Below are positions 57,335-64,000 of a DNA stretch of 64,000 bases, piece by piece (the stretch's first letter is position 1; every line of letters starts with the position of its first letter). The position numbers and the translations under genes are program-made. Origin of the DNA: Algoriphagus sp. A40 (GTDB taxonomy: Bacteria > Bacteroidota > Bacteroidia > Cytophagales > Cyclobacteriaceae); assembly GCF_002002735.1 (NCBI RefSeq), contig NZ_MUNY01000035.1, positions 62,001 through 126,000 on the forward strand, given 5' to 3'. The notes below the pieces were generated by a model, which was not told where the DNA came from, searched no databases, and saw nothing but the letters and a program-made list of their open reading frames with translations.

Positions 57335-58230
57335 TCGTCCTTTGGCTTGGCTCCCGAGCTCCGCAGGCTGACCACTTTATTCAGAATGTCAAACCAAAAG
57401 GGTGCTCCTACAATTCCTGCTACAATCGAAAACAAAAGACCCAAGATCTTGTTGACCACCTCGCTCGGGCTAAGCTCTCCATCAGGTTTTTGCCATCCTA
57501 TCGGAACTTGAGTGGCATCCAATTGCGCTTTTAAAGTCTTTAGTTCTTCCAAATTGACATTGATTTTTTCCTCCGTAGAAAGAGAATCAAAAGCTGCGGG
57601 ATTAAGGTTCGGATCGAGAGATTCGATGTTTTCGGAGATTTGATCCGCCAAAGCAGCAGATTCGGCGGGATGATTATACAGATACTGAATGATGCGTATG
57701 GTGTCGATATTCAATGCCAAGACTACTCCGATCGAAATAGCAATAATTATCTTTTGCGTATTCTTTTTATAGGTGCCGGTAATCCTGAGCATTGCGTCGT
57801 TGAACCAGGCTTCAATCTCAGCTTTGACGAATTCCAAGTTTCCGTTGGTTTCTGAAATGATCTGAGCCAGTTTTCGTTTGAAATCTGCAGGCAGGAGTTC
57901 GGTAGTTTCCAGCGCCTTCAATAAAGATTCCGGCGTGTAAGGTTTTTCAGAGTCGTTGACCAAATCCAACAAAACTCCTGAAAATACTCTGCTTGGAATA
58001 TAGCTGGCTTTTCTACCTGCGGCAGTCAGTCCATCCACCAGGCGGTGGTTAAGAATCTTTTCTCCCAGATTATTTTCACGGAAAGTATCAGTGAGCCATT
58101 TTTCGAGATTCTCTTCTCGTAAATTCAGACCGTTTGCGATGATTTCCTGAACGGTAGAACAAACAAGGGCGACCAGAAAGTAAATAAACAGCAACCCGAT
58201 AACTAAGTTGAGAATGGCAGAAAAGTCCAT
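57331..58230 (-). CDS. Multi-helix membrane protein of unknown function
   Basis: The 299-residue product has an N-terminal transmembrane helix (ILNLVIGLLFIYFLVALVCSTVQEII). A soluble helical stretch follows (about 30-160; EENLEKWLTDTFREN, IPSRVFSGVLLDLV, DFKRKLAQIISETNG). A second helix (IIIAISIGVVLALNIDTIRIIQ), an acidic loop and a C-terminal hydrophobic hairpin (KILGLLFSIVAGIVGAPFWFDILNKVVSLRSSG) complete it. Proteins of this layout occur in cyanobacteria and Bacteroidota as hypothetical genes; I know no function. It is convergent with the HipA-like gene and overlaps it by 4 bp. Confidence 0.75.
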   Translation of the reverse strand: MDFSAILNLVIGLLFIYFLVALVCSTVQEIIANGLNLREENLEKWLTDTFRENNLGEKILNHRLVDGLTAAGRKASYIPSRVFSGVLLDLVNDSEKPYTPESLLKALETTELLPADFKRKLAQIISETNGNLEFVKAEIEAWFNDAMLRITGTYKKNTQKIIIAISIGVVLALNIDTIRIIQYLYNHPAESAALADQISENIESLDPNLNPAAFDSLSTEEKINVNLEELKTLKAQLDATQVPIGWQKPDGELSPSEVVNKILGLLFSIVAGIVGAPFWFDILNKVVSLRSSGAKPKDD

Positions 58231-58354
58231 GGGAAAGAAGATTTGAGGGTGAAAAATGAATCAAAAATCGTCTTTGAATTAAAAAATAAATACCAGTAAA
58301 TCAAAGTGTTGATTTAAAATTGGCGAAAAAAAAGCTATAATGATCTGGACTTTT

Positions 58355-59125
58355 TTAGAGGTATCCGGCCAATTTGTAAATCGCAATTCCGATCCATTCT
58401 TTGAACAGCTTGTGCCAATAGGATATGGAGTCGACGTCCGGGTATATCAGTGAAGGAATATCATACTTGACATCGTGAGAATAATAGTCAACTGGAAAAG
58501 TCTCAGTTTTCAAACCTGCTTTATCAAAGCAGCCTTTGGCCCGGTACATGTGAAAAGCCGAGGTAACCAATATGAATTTTTGATCGGTAATGATGCCGTT
58601 TTGTTCCAGAAATGCTTTGGTAAACTGGGCATTTTGAGCGGTGTTTTTGCTTTGATCTTCGATCAGGATGTCCGATTCAGGCATGCCGGTCATGATCAGA
58701 AAGCGCCTCAAAACTTCCGCCTCGCTTTGTTGATTGACAGGATTGAGTCCCTGGCCTCCTGTGATGAGAATTTTTTTGATCTTACCCATGCGGTAAAGTT
58801 GAAGCGCATGGGTGATGCGGTCTGCACCTTTGTTGAAAAAAGTGCGGTCGTAAGCCGTTTTGCTCAGATTGGTTACTCCGGTAAGTACGATGCCGATTTC
58901 ACGGTTTTCGATTTCCTCAAAAGATTTGAATTCAGGTTCCCAGGTTATTAAAGCCAGATTGGACAGAAAGGGATTGGTGAAAAAGAGCAGTAGCCCAATT
59001 CCGGACCAGAGCATCTTTTTCCCCCACTTTTTTCTTAGAAAAACAGTTCCACCTATGATCAGGATCAGTACAACTGTCAACGGCATGGCCAAAAAACTCA
59101 GAAACTGGGAGAGGTAGAAGAACAT
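58355..59125 (-). CDS. YdcF family protein (DUF218)
   Basis: The ATG at 59125 gives 256 residues; a TTG 13 codons upstream extends it into a repeat region. Two N-terminal membrane helices (LTVVLILIIGGTVFL; MLWSGIGLLLFFTNPFLSN) precede a Rossmann-like DUF218 domain: EIGIVLTGVTNLSKTAYDRTFFNKGADRITHALQLYRMGKIKKILITGGQG. SEAEVLRRFLIMTGMPESDILIEDQSKNTAQNAQF and FILVTSAFHMYRAKGCFDKAGL follow. All conserved DUF218 patches are present. Members include SanA and YdcF, envelope-linked proteins without a proven reaction; ElyC is the long-type relative. Confidence 0.88.
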   Translation of the reverse strand: MFFYLSQFLSFLAMPLTVVLILIIGGTVFLRKKWGKKMLWSGIGLLLFFTNPFLSNLALITWEPEFKSFEEIENREIGIVLTGVTNLSKTAYDRTFFNKGADRITHALQLYRMGKIKKILITGGQGLNPVNQQSEAEVLRRFLIMTGMPESDILIEDQSKNTAQNAQFTKAFLEQNGIITDQKFILVTSAFHMYRAKGCFDKAGLKTETFPVDYYSHDVKYDIPSLIYPDVDSISYWHKLFKEWIGIAIYKLAGYL

Positions 59126-59160
59126 GGGTTTTGATTTTGGGCAAAGAAAGGTTGGAATGG

Positions 59161-59221
59161 TCAATTTTCAAATTCAATGGGCAATGTTCAATTTTCAAGT
59201 TGACCCTTCCTTGAAAATTGA
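59161..59221. repeat. TCAAnnn heptad array and perfect 12-bp hairpin
   Basis: TCAA elements start at 59161, 59168, 59174, (GCAA 59181), 59188 and 59195, i.e. spacings 7, 6, 7, 7 and 7. The last two units also form the left arm of a perfect 12-bp inverted repeat, TCAATTTTCAAG (59188-59199) with CTTGAAAATTGA (59210-59221). It sits between divergent ydcF and the FAD oxidoreductase gene. Confidence 0.65.
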
Positions 59222-59299
59222 GTTTGATCATCGATTATTGAACATTTTATTTCTCGCACTTCCATTTCATTAATGGGCCCCAGAAAGCTATTTTTGGGC

Positions 59300-62245
59300 A
59301 TGAGTTCAAACCAGCCTAACCTATTGCCTTTGTTGCAGACCCTGTCTACCCAGCTTGAAGGCCCACTTCAAGTGGACAGATTGACCAAAACCCTGTATGC
59401 CACTGACGCTTCCGTGTATCGGGAGATGCCTTTGGCAGTCGCCTTCCCCAAGTCAATTTCTGATATTAAGAAGCTTATTAGGTTTGCCTATGATAACGGG
59501 ACATCACTAATTCCCCGCACGGCTGGAACTTCACTGGCCGGACAATGCGTGGGCAATGGCATTGTGGTGGATGTGTCCAAGAATTTCACCCAAATCCTTG
59601 AATTCAACAAGGAAGAACGCTGGGTTCGGGTCCAGCCTGGTGTGGTGCGAGATGAACTCAACCGCTTCTTAAAATCTCATGGCTTGTTTTTTAGTCCGAT
59701 CACTTCTACGGCAAACCGCGCCATGATTGGCGGTATGGTGGGAAACAACTCTTCAGGAACCACCTCGATTGTTTATGGGGTAACCCGAGATAAGGTCATT
59801 TCCTTGAATACAATTTTGAGCGATGGAAGTGAAGTTGTTTTTGGGGAAATTACACAAGATGACTTTGACCGAAAGTGTGGTCAAAAGGATCTGGAGGGTC
59901 AGATTTACCGACAGATCTTTGACGAACTCAATAATCCGGAAAACCGGGAAGAAATTCACGCCCAGTTTCCCAAAAAATCAATCCATCGCCGAAATACCGG
60001 CTATGCCGTGGATGAATTGCTGAAAGCGGAGCTTTTCGAAGGAAAAGAGAAATTCAATTTCTGTAAGCTTTTGGCAGGTTCCGAGGGAACTTTAGCTTTT
60101 ACCACTGAAATAAAAATCAGTCTCGATCCACTTCCTGATCCGATCGAAATCGTGGTGGCGGCGCATTTCATCAGCATACATGAAAGCATGAAATCTGCCC
60201 AAGTGGCGATGAAGCATCCGACTACCGCGGTGGAATTGATGGATAAAATCATCCTGGACTGTACCAAAGAAAGTATCGAATACAACAAAAACCGCTACTT
60301 CGTCGAGGGCGATCCGATGGCGATTTTGATGATTGAGTTTCGGGGGAAAACCCTGGAAGAGGCAATGTCAAAAGGGGAGGCTTTGGTCGCAGACCTTAAA
60401 GCAGCTGGCTATGGCTATGCTTACCCGATCATCGAACCAGCCATGGTGACTTCAGCTTGGGCTCTCCGAGCCGCAGGTTTGGGACTGTTGGGCAATATTC
60501 CAGGTGATCCTAAAGCGGTGGCTTGTATCGAGGATACCGCTGTGGACATTGAAGACTTGGCGGATTACATTGACGAATTGGATGAAACCCTAAAGGGATT
60601 TAATCAAAATCCGGTGCATTACGCGCACGCCGGTGCTGGGGAGATTCACATGCGTCCAATCCTGAATTTGAAGAAAGCCGAGGATGTGGAGGAATTTTAC
60701 CGGATTTCATTGGCTTCTGCCAAGTTGGTCAAGAAATACCAAGGTTCACTTTCTGGCGAACACGGAGACGGTCGCGTTCGAGCTGCCTTTATTCCTTTGA
60801 TGGTTGGGGAGAAAAACTACGAGCTTTTACGCAGAATCAAATTCACCTGGGATCCCAAAAACATCTTCAATCCGGGTAAGATCGTCGATGCCGCTCCGAT
60901 GAACAAGTTTCTGCGATACGAACCTGGAATGCATACGCCCGATCCGGAAACCATCCTTGACTTTTCATCTGTAGGCGGAATCCTTAGATTGGCAGAGAAG
61001 TGCAACGGTTCTGGGGATTGCAGAAAACTTCCGGGATCCGGAGGCACAATGTGTCCATCATACATGGCCACCCGAAATGAAAAAGACACTGTCCGCGGTC
61101 GGGCTAATACGCTTCGTGAATTTTTGACTTTGGATAAGAAAGAAAATATTTTCGATCATCCCGAGATAAAGGAGTCGCTCGATTTGTGTTTGAGCTGCAA
61201 GGGCTGTACGGCCGAGTGCCCTTCCAACGTGGACATGGCAAGCATTAAAGCGGAATTTCTTTACCAATACCAGAAAACCCACGGTGTTCCGCTTCGCTCC
61301 AAGGCCTTTGCCTACATCAATGAACTGAATGAACTGGGGTCTCTAGTTCCTGGTGTTGCCAATTTCTTCTTGAACAATTCCTTCACTGGCGGTCTGATGA
61401 AGTCGTTGCTGGACGTAGCCCCGGAGCGAAACCTGCCCGAAATCAGCCCGGTTAGCTTAAGAAAATGGTATAAAAAGAACTACGAATCATTACCTGGTCC
61501 AGCAAAGCCCATCAAGTCCGTCTATTTCTTTGTGGATGAATTTACCAATCACAACGATACTCAGATCGGGATCAAAGCAATCTCACTTTTGAAAAAACTG
61601 GGCTACGAGGTCAAGATCGTGGATCACGAAGAAAGCGGCCGCTCGGCACTTTCGAAGGGACTTTTGCCGAAGGCGAAAAAACATGCCGAAGCCAACGTCC
61701 GGATCTTCGGAAAGCTGATCAACGGAAATACGCCGCTGATCGGCATTGAGCCTTCAGCGATCCTGTCTTTCCGGGATGAATATCCTCGAATCGTGGGACC
61801 AGAACTGGTGGAGGATGCGAAGAAACTCAAGTTTCACGTCAAGCTGATTGATGAGTTTTTGGCCCAGGAGGCTGCCGCCGGACATATCAAGTCCGAGTCT
61901 TTTACCACCAAGCCGCAAAAAATCAAGCTTCACGGACACTGTCATCAAAAGGCGCTTTCGTCCATGATCTGGACCCAAAAGATCCTGACTCTTCCGGGCA
62001 ATTATACCGTCGAAACCATTCCCAGCGGTTGCTGTGGCATGGCGGGAAGCTTTGGCTATGAGGCGGAGCATTACGAAGTTTCACAGCAGGTAGGAGAGTT
62101 GGTACTGTTTCCTGCGGTGCGAAAAGCCGAAGCCGATACCCTGATCGCCGCTCCCGGCACGTCTTGTCGTCATCAGATCGCGGATGGTACCGGCCGAAAA
62201 GCAAAGCATCCGGTGGAGATTCTTTGGGAGGCGTTGAATGTTTGA
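59300..62245 (+). CDS. FAD-binding and [4Fe-4S] D-2-hydroxyacid dehydrogenase family protein
   Basis: The 981-residue multidomain protein contains an FAD_binding_4 domain (about 40-260; IPRTAGTSLAGQCVGNGIVVD, MIGGMVGNNSSGTTS). An FAD-oxidase C-terminal domain (about 285-545) has YAHAGAGEIHMRP and SGEHGDGRVR. A two-cluster ferredoxin module has cysteines in KCNGSGDC…GTMCPSY and LSCKGCTAECPSNVDM near 630. A CCG/heterodisulfide-reductase-like domain has HGHCHQKAL and SGCCGMAGSFGYE. This is the YdiJ/GlpC-like layout that oxidises D-2-hydroxyglutarate or D-lactate and passes electrons to quinone or another carrier. The ATG at 59300 fits family starts; one nine codons upstream is possible. The stop lies in a heptad array. 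Confidence 0.9.
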   Translation: MSSNQPNLLPLLQTLSTQLEGPLQVDRLTKTLYATDASVYREMPLAVAFPKSISDIKKLIRFAYDNGTSLIPRTAGTSLAGQCVGNGIVVDVSKNFTQILEFNKEERWVRVQPGVVRDELNRFLKSHGLFFSPITSTANRAMIGGMVGNNSSGTTSIVYGVTRDKVISLNTILSDGSEVVFGEITQDDFDRKCGQKDLEGQIYRQIFDELNNPENREEIHAQFPKKSIHRRNTGYAVDELLKAELFEGKEKFNFCKLLAGSEGTLAFTTEIKISLDPLPDPIEIVVAAHFISIHESMKSAQVAMKHPTTAVELMDKIILDCTKESIEYNKNRYFVEGDPMAILMIEFRGKTLEEAMSKGEALVADLKAAGYGYAYPIIEPAMVTSAWALRAAGLGLLGNIPGDPKAVACIEDTAVDIEDLADYIDELDETLKGFNQNPVHYAHAGAGEIHMRPILNLKKAEDVEEFYRISLASAKLVKKYQGSLSGEHGDGRVRAAFIPLMVGEKNYELLRRIKFTWDPKNIFNPGKIVDAAPMNKFLRYEPGMHTPDPETILDFSSVGGILRLAEKCNGSGDCRKLPGSGGTMCPSYMATRNEKDTVRGRANTLREFLTLDKKENIFDHPEIKESLDLCLSCKGCTAECPSNVDMASIKAEFLYQYQKTHGVPLRSKAFAYINELNELGSLVPGVANFFLNNSFTGGLMKSLLDVAPERNLPEISPVSLRKWYKKNYESLPGPAKPIKSVYFFVDEFTNHNDTQIGIKAISLLKKLGYEVKIVDHEESGRSALSKGLLPKAKKHAEANVRIFGKLINGNTPLIGIEPSAILSFRDEYPRIVGPELVEDAKKLKFHVKLIDEFLAQEAAAGHIKSESFTTKPQKIKLHGHCHQKALSSMIWTQKILTLPGNYTVETIPSGCCGMAGSFGYEAEHYEVSQQVGELVLFPAVRKAEADTLIAAPGTSCRHQIADGTGRKAKHPVEILWEALNV

Positions 62246-62275
62246 AAGATTCGAGATTTGATATTTGAAATTTGG
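62241..62275. repeat. 7-bp tandem array, GATTTGA type, containing a stop codon
   Basis: TTTGAAA, GATTCGA, GATTTGA, TATTTGA, AATTTGG in strict register. The TGA of the FAD oxidoreductase gene (62243-62245) is bases 3-5 of the first unit. Confidence 0.8.
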
Positions 62276-62295
62276 CCTTGACTCTTTTGGATGAC

Positions 62296-62712
62296 TTATT
62301 TCAGAGAGGAGATTAATTCCAGCGGAGTAAAAATTGGTAGATGTGGTTTAGCCATTTTGAGAAACCCTTTGTCACTGGTCACGATCCCTTGAATGTCGTT
62401 GGAGAGACAAATGAAAAAATGAATTGCGTCTTCAATGTCTTCGTGTTCGGATTCTACTGCGCTCATCACATCCATTTTTGATCCTTCGACAAGTTGGAAT
62501 TTTCGGCAAATTACTCCAATAATCTCCTTTGAAACTTTCGATCCTTTTGCTTGAATAAGGTAGAAAGCGCAGGTTTGGATCACGGAAATCGTGACGAACC
62601 CAGCGATTTCCTGCTTGTCAACTTTTTCAAAAAGTGAATTGATGACAGTTTGATTTGGGCTTCTTTCCAAGAAAAAGTCAAGGATAATGTTGACATCAAA
62701 AAAGATCCTCAT
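62296..62712 (-). CDS. PIN-domain toxin (VapC-like)
   Basis: The 138-residue PIN ribonuclease has its acidic residues in place: MRIFFDVNIILDFFLERSPN (Asp6), the EHEDIEDAIHFFICLSN segment with Glu/Asp residues near 92-96 and GIVTSDKGFLKMA (Asp near 113). PIN toxins cleave RNA, often initiator tRNA or a rRNA loop. The start overlaps the antitoxin gene by 17 bp, which marks the pair as a type II system. The target cannot be inferred. The subfamily seems closer to the unclassified Bacteroidota PIN group paired with DUF6364 than to enteric VapC. Confidence 0.87.
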   Translation of the reverse strand: MRIFFDVNIILDFFLERSPNQTVINSLFEKVDKQEIAGFVTISVIQTCAFYLIQAKGSKVSKEIIGVICRKFQLVEGSKMDVMSAVESEHEDIEDAIHFFICLSNDIQGIVTSDKGFLKMAKPHLPIFTPLELISSLK

Positions 62713-62968
62713 AGCCCCATTTTTTGGCTTTCGCTTTATAATACTCCTCTTTCCAGTCGTAGTCAGCGGGAAATTCCACTTTTGATTTTGGTAGAGACTT
62801 CATGTATTCCACCAGCGTCATCCCGTTGGGGAGTGTAGTCGGAGGCTTGAGGAGAGACTGGAAATGATCCTGAACCAAGTCAGAGACGCTCCTGTCTTGA
62901 GACTCGGCGTATTGTTTGATCTTCTCAAGCAGCTTTTCCTCGATGGTTATGTTCAGCTTCTTTTTCAT
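62696..62968 (-). CDS. Ribbon-helix-helix antitoxin (DUF6364)
   Basis: The ATG at 62968 gives 90 residues: MKKKLNITIEEKLLEKIKQYAESQDRSVSDLVQDHF. This is a typical RHH DNA-binding N-terminus with the beta-strand, two helices and a serine turn, as in DUF6364. The C-terminal half (MTLVEYMKSLPKSKVEFPADYDWKEEYYKAKAKKWGYEDLF) is likely the toxin-binding tail. It overlaps the PIN gene by 17 bp. An imperfect palindrome lies just upstream and would be its operator. Confidence 0.85.
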   Translation of the reverse strand: MKKKLNITIEEKLLEKIKQYAESQDRSVSDLVQDHFQSLLKPPTTLPNGMTLVEYMKSLPKSKVEFPADYDWKEEYYKAKAKKWGYEDLF

Positions 62969-62985
62969 TGGATACGCATGAATAG

Positions 62986-63006
62986 ACAATTATACGTATA
63001 AATTGT
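62986..63006. promoter_or_regulatory. Operator-like palindrome upstream of the RHH-PIN pair
   Basis: ACAATT (62986-62991), a perfect inner palindrome ATACGTAT (62992-62999) and AAATTGT (63000-63006) form a 21-bp near-palindrome about 18 bp upstream of the antitoxin start. RHH antitoxins bind such sites to repress their own operon. Confidence 0.55.
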
Positions 63007-63124
63007 TTTTGATATTGCTAAACAAGTGATTTTCTATAAGTTAAAGTTTGAAATTCAGTTTAAAGGTTCTTCAAGATTTTAAATCCTACGAGGCAACCTT
63101 GGAATTGCAAATTTCAAAGCGCGA

Positions 63125-64000
63125 TCAACTCGGATCTACATCCACAATCCACCTCACGGACCGGAATTCAGGGCGGGACTGAAGCTCTTCCAGGATTTTG
63201 GCCAAGCTTTCTTTGAAGACGGTTTGGGTCGTTCCGCTTCGGTCCAACTTGATCATGCTTTCGTACTGGTATTGGTTTTTAATCCGTGCGATGATCCCTT
63301 TCTCCGGGCCGAGGACGATCTTTTTCACCGCAATAGTTGCCATCTCCCGGTGTAGCGCATGGGCAGCTTTCTCGGCGATCTTGAAGTCGGAATGTCGGGT
63401 GGTAATTTTCACCAATTTGACATAAGGCGGGTAGTAGAACTTCTTCCTGTCAAACATTTCCTGGCGAAAAAATTCAAAATAATCGCCCTTGATCACCTTT
63501 TCGAAAAGCTCGTTTTCTGTGTTTCTGGTTTGGATGACCACCTGACCCTGGATTTCTCTTCGCCCAGCCCTTCCAGCCACTTGGGTGATCTGCTGATACG
63601 CTCTTTCTCCAGCGCGGAAGTCAGGAAAATTCAAGATCCGATCCCCATCCCAAATCCCGACCACGGTCACTTTTCCAAAATCCAGCCCCTTGGTGATCAT
63701 CTGCGTCCCGACCAAGATGTCTATCTGTCCAGCTCCAAATTCGTCCAAAAGCCGCTGGTACCCATACTTGTTTCGGGTCGTGTCCAGATCCATCCTTCCC
63801 ATTCTAGCCTCGGGAAAAAGCAAACTCAATGACTCCTCAATTCGCTCCGTACCCATGCCCATTGTGGTCAGTTGGGTGCTTCCGCAGGCAGGGCAAGACT
63901 GGGGCACTTTTTCCTTGTAGCCGCAATAGTGGCAGCGCATTTCCTCGGCAAACTGGTGGTAAGTCAGGCTGACATCACATTGAACGCACTGACCCGTCCA
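63125..64000 (-). CDS. priA: Primosomal protein N' (PriA helicase), 3' part
   Basis: The frame is open to the window edge, so only the last 291 residues of about 800 are visible. They include the zinc-binding cysteines (CVQC, CHYCGYKEKVPQSCPACG), helicase motif V (ILVGTQMITKGLDFGKVTVVGI) and motif VI (YQQITQVAGRAGR). The C-terminal PriA domain YPPYVKLVKIT… to WIVDVDPS follows. PriA is a 3'-to-5' helicase that reloads the replisome at stalled forks. The stop codon is normal; the 5' part lies beyond the window. Confidence 0.95.
   Translation of the reverse strand, partial: WTGQCVQCDVSLTYHQFAEEMRCHYCGYKEKVPQSCPACGSTQLTTMGMGTERIEESLSLLFPEARMGRMDLDTTRNKYGYQRLLDEFGAGQIDILVGTQMITKGLDFGKVTVVGIWDGDRILNFPDFRAGERAYQQITQVAGRAGRREIQGQVVIQTRNTENELFEKVIKGDYFEFFRQEMFDRKKFYYPPYVKLVKITTRHSDFKIAEKAAHALHREMATIAVKKIVLGPEKGIIARIKNQYQYESMIKLDRSGTTQTVFKESLAKILEELQSRPEFRSVRWIVDVDPS

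Noticed and set aside
59289-59296. TATTTTTG as a promoter for the FAD oxidoreductase gene
   Set aside because: It matches the -7 box but lies only 3 bp before the chosen ATG, which would put the transcription start inside the coding region.
1-64000. tRNA, rRNA, insertion sequences, prophage or replication origin
   Set aside because: All gaps were read for T-arm patterns, transposase frames and clustered DnaA-box-like sites; none was convincing.

Overview
The window looks like chromosomal DNA of a Bacteroidota bacterium of the order Cytophagales, most like the Cyclobacteriaceae (Algoriphagus-type). This is an inference from protein families that cluster in that group (DUF4136, DUF4197, DUF6265, DUF4268, DUF6364), the Bacteroidota fusion of DAHP synthase with chorismate mutase, many small outer-membrane barrels and lipoproteins, and promoters with the Bacteroidota -7 box TAnnTTTG. 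No rRNA, tRNA, insertion sequence, prophage or CRISPR array was seen.

Layout. 0-5 kb: a polysaccharide deacetylase lipoprotein, a pair of DsrE-like genes, a SIMPL-domain protein and a kelch protein. 5-11.5 kb: a minus-strand aromatic amino acid operon (DAHP synthase/chorismate mutase, aroB, aroA, prephenate dehydratase, an aminotransferase, prephenate dehydrogenase). It is preceded by a 31-codon leader peptide carrying a Tyr/Phe run, followed by a GAAA-tetraloop terminator and a competing antiterminator pairing, which is a textbook attenuator layout. 11.9-27.5 kb: housekeeping genes (proline dehydrogenase, lysS, arginine deiminase, lptD, a cell-wall amidase, an acyl-CoA carboxylase beta chain) and a tightly overlapping WD40-DivIVA-folB cluster. 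28-37.8 kb: small conserved genes, two A-type Fe-S carriers, dtd, thiL, methylmalonyl-CoA epimerase, gcvT-comB, MazG and an MlrC-type lipoprotein. 38-50.5 kb: envelope lipoproteins and barrels, a Tat-exported class V aminotransferase-fold protein, an alginate-lyase/beta-helix fusion, a two-domain ABC ATPase and rlmD. 50.7-58.2 kb: an accessory-looking stretch with a DUF4011-type SF1 helicase and a HipBA-like kinase toxin-antitoxin pair. 58.3-64 kb: ydcF, a large FAD/Fe-S oxidoreductase, an RHH-PIN toxin-antitoxin pair and the 3' part of priA, cut by the window end.

The most unusual theme is not a protein. Many intergenic gaps contain short, degenerate tandem arrays with a strict 7-bp period. 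The unit sequence differs between arrays (CCGAAAT, CATCnnn, CAGnnnn, ATTTCrA, CCTCCAA). Most arrays start or end exactly at a gene's stop codon, and in several the stop codon lies inside the array. One array, between two convergent genes, is an inverted pair that can fold into a long hairpin. These arrays and the aromatic attenuator are the two observations most worth following up.
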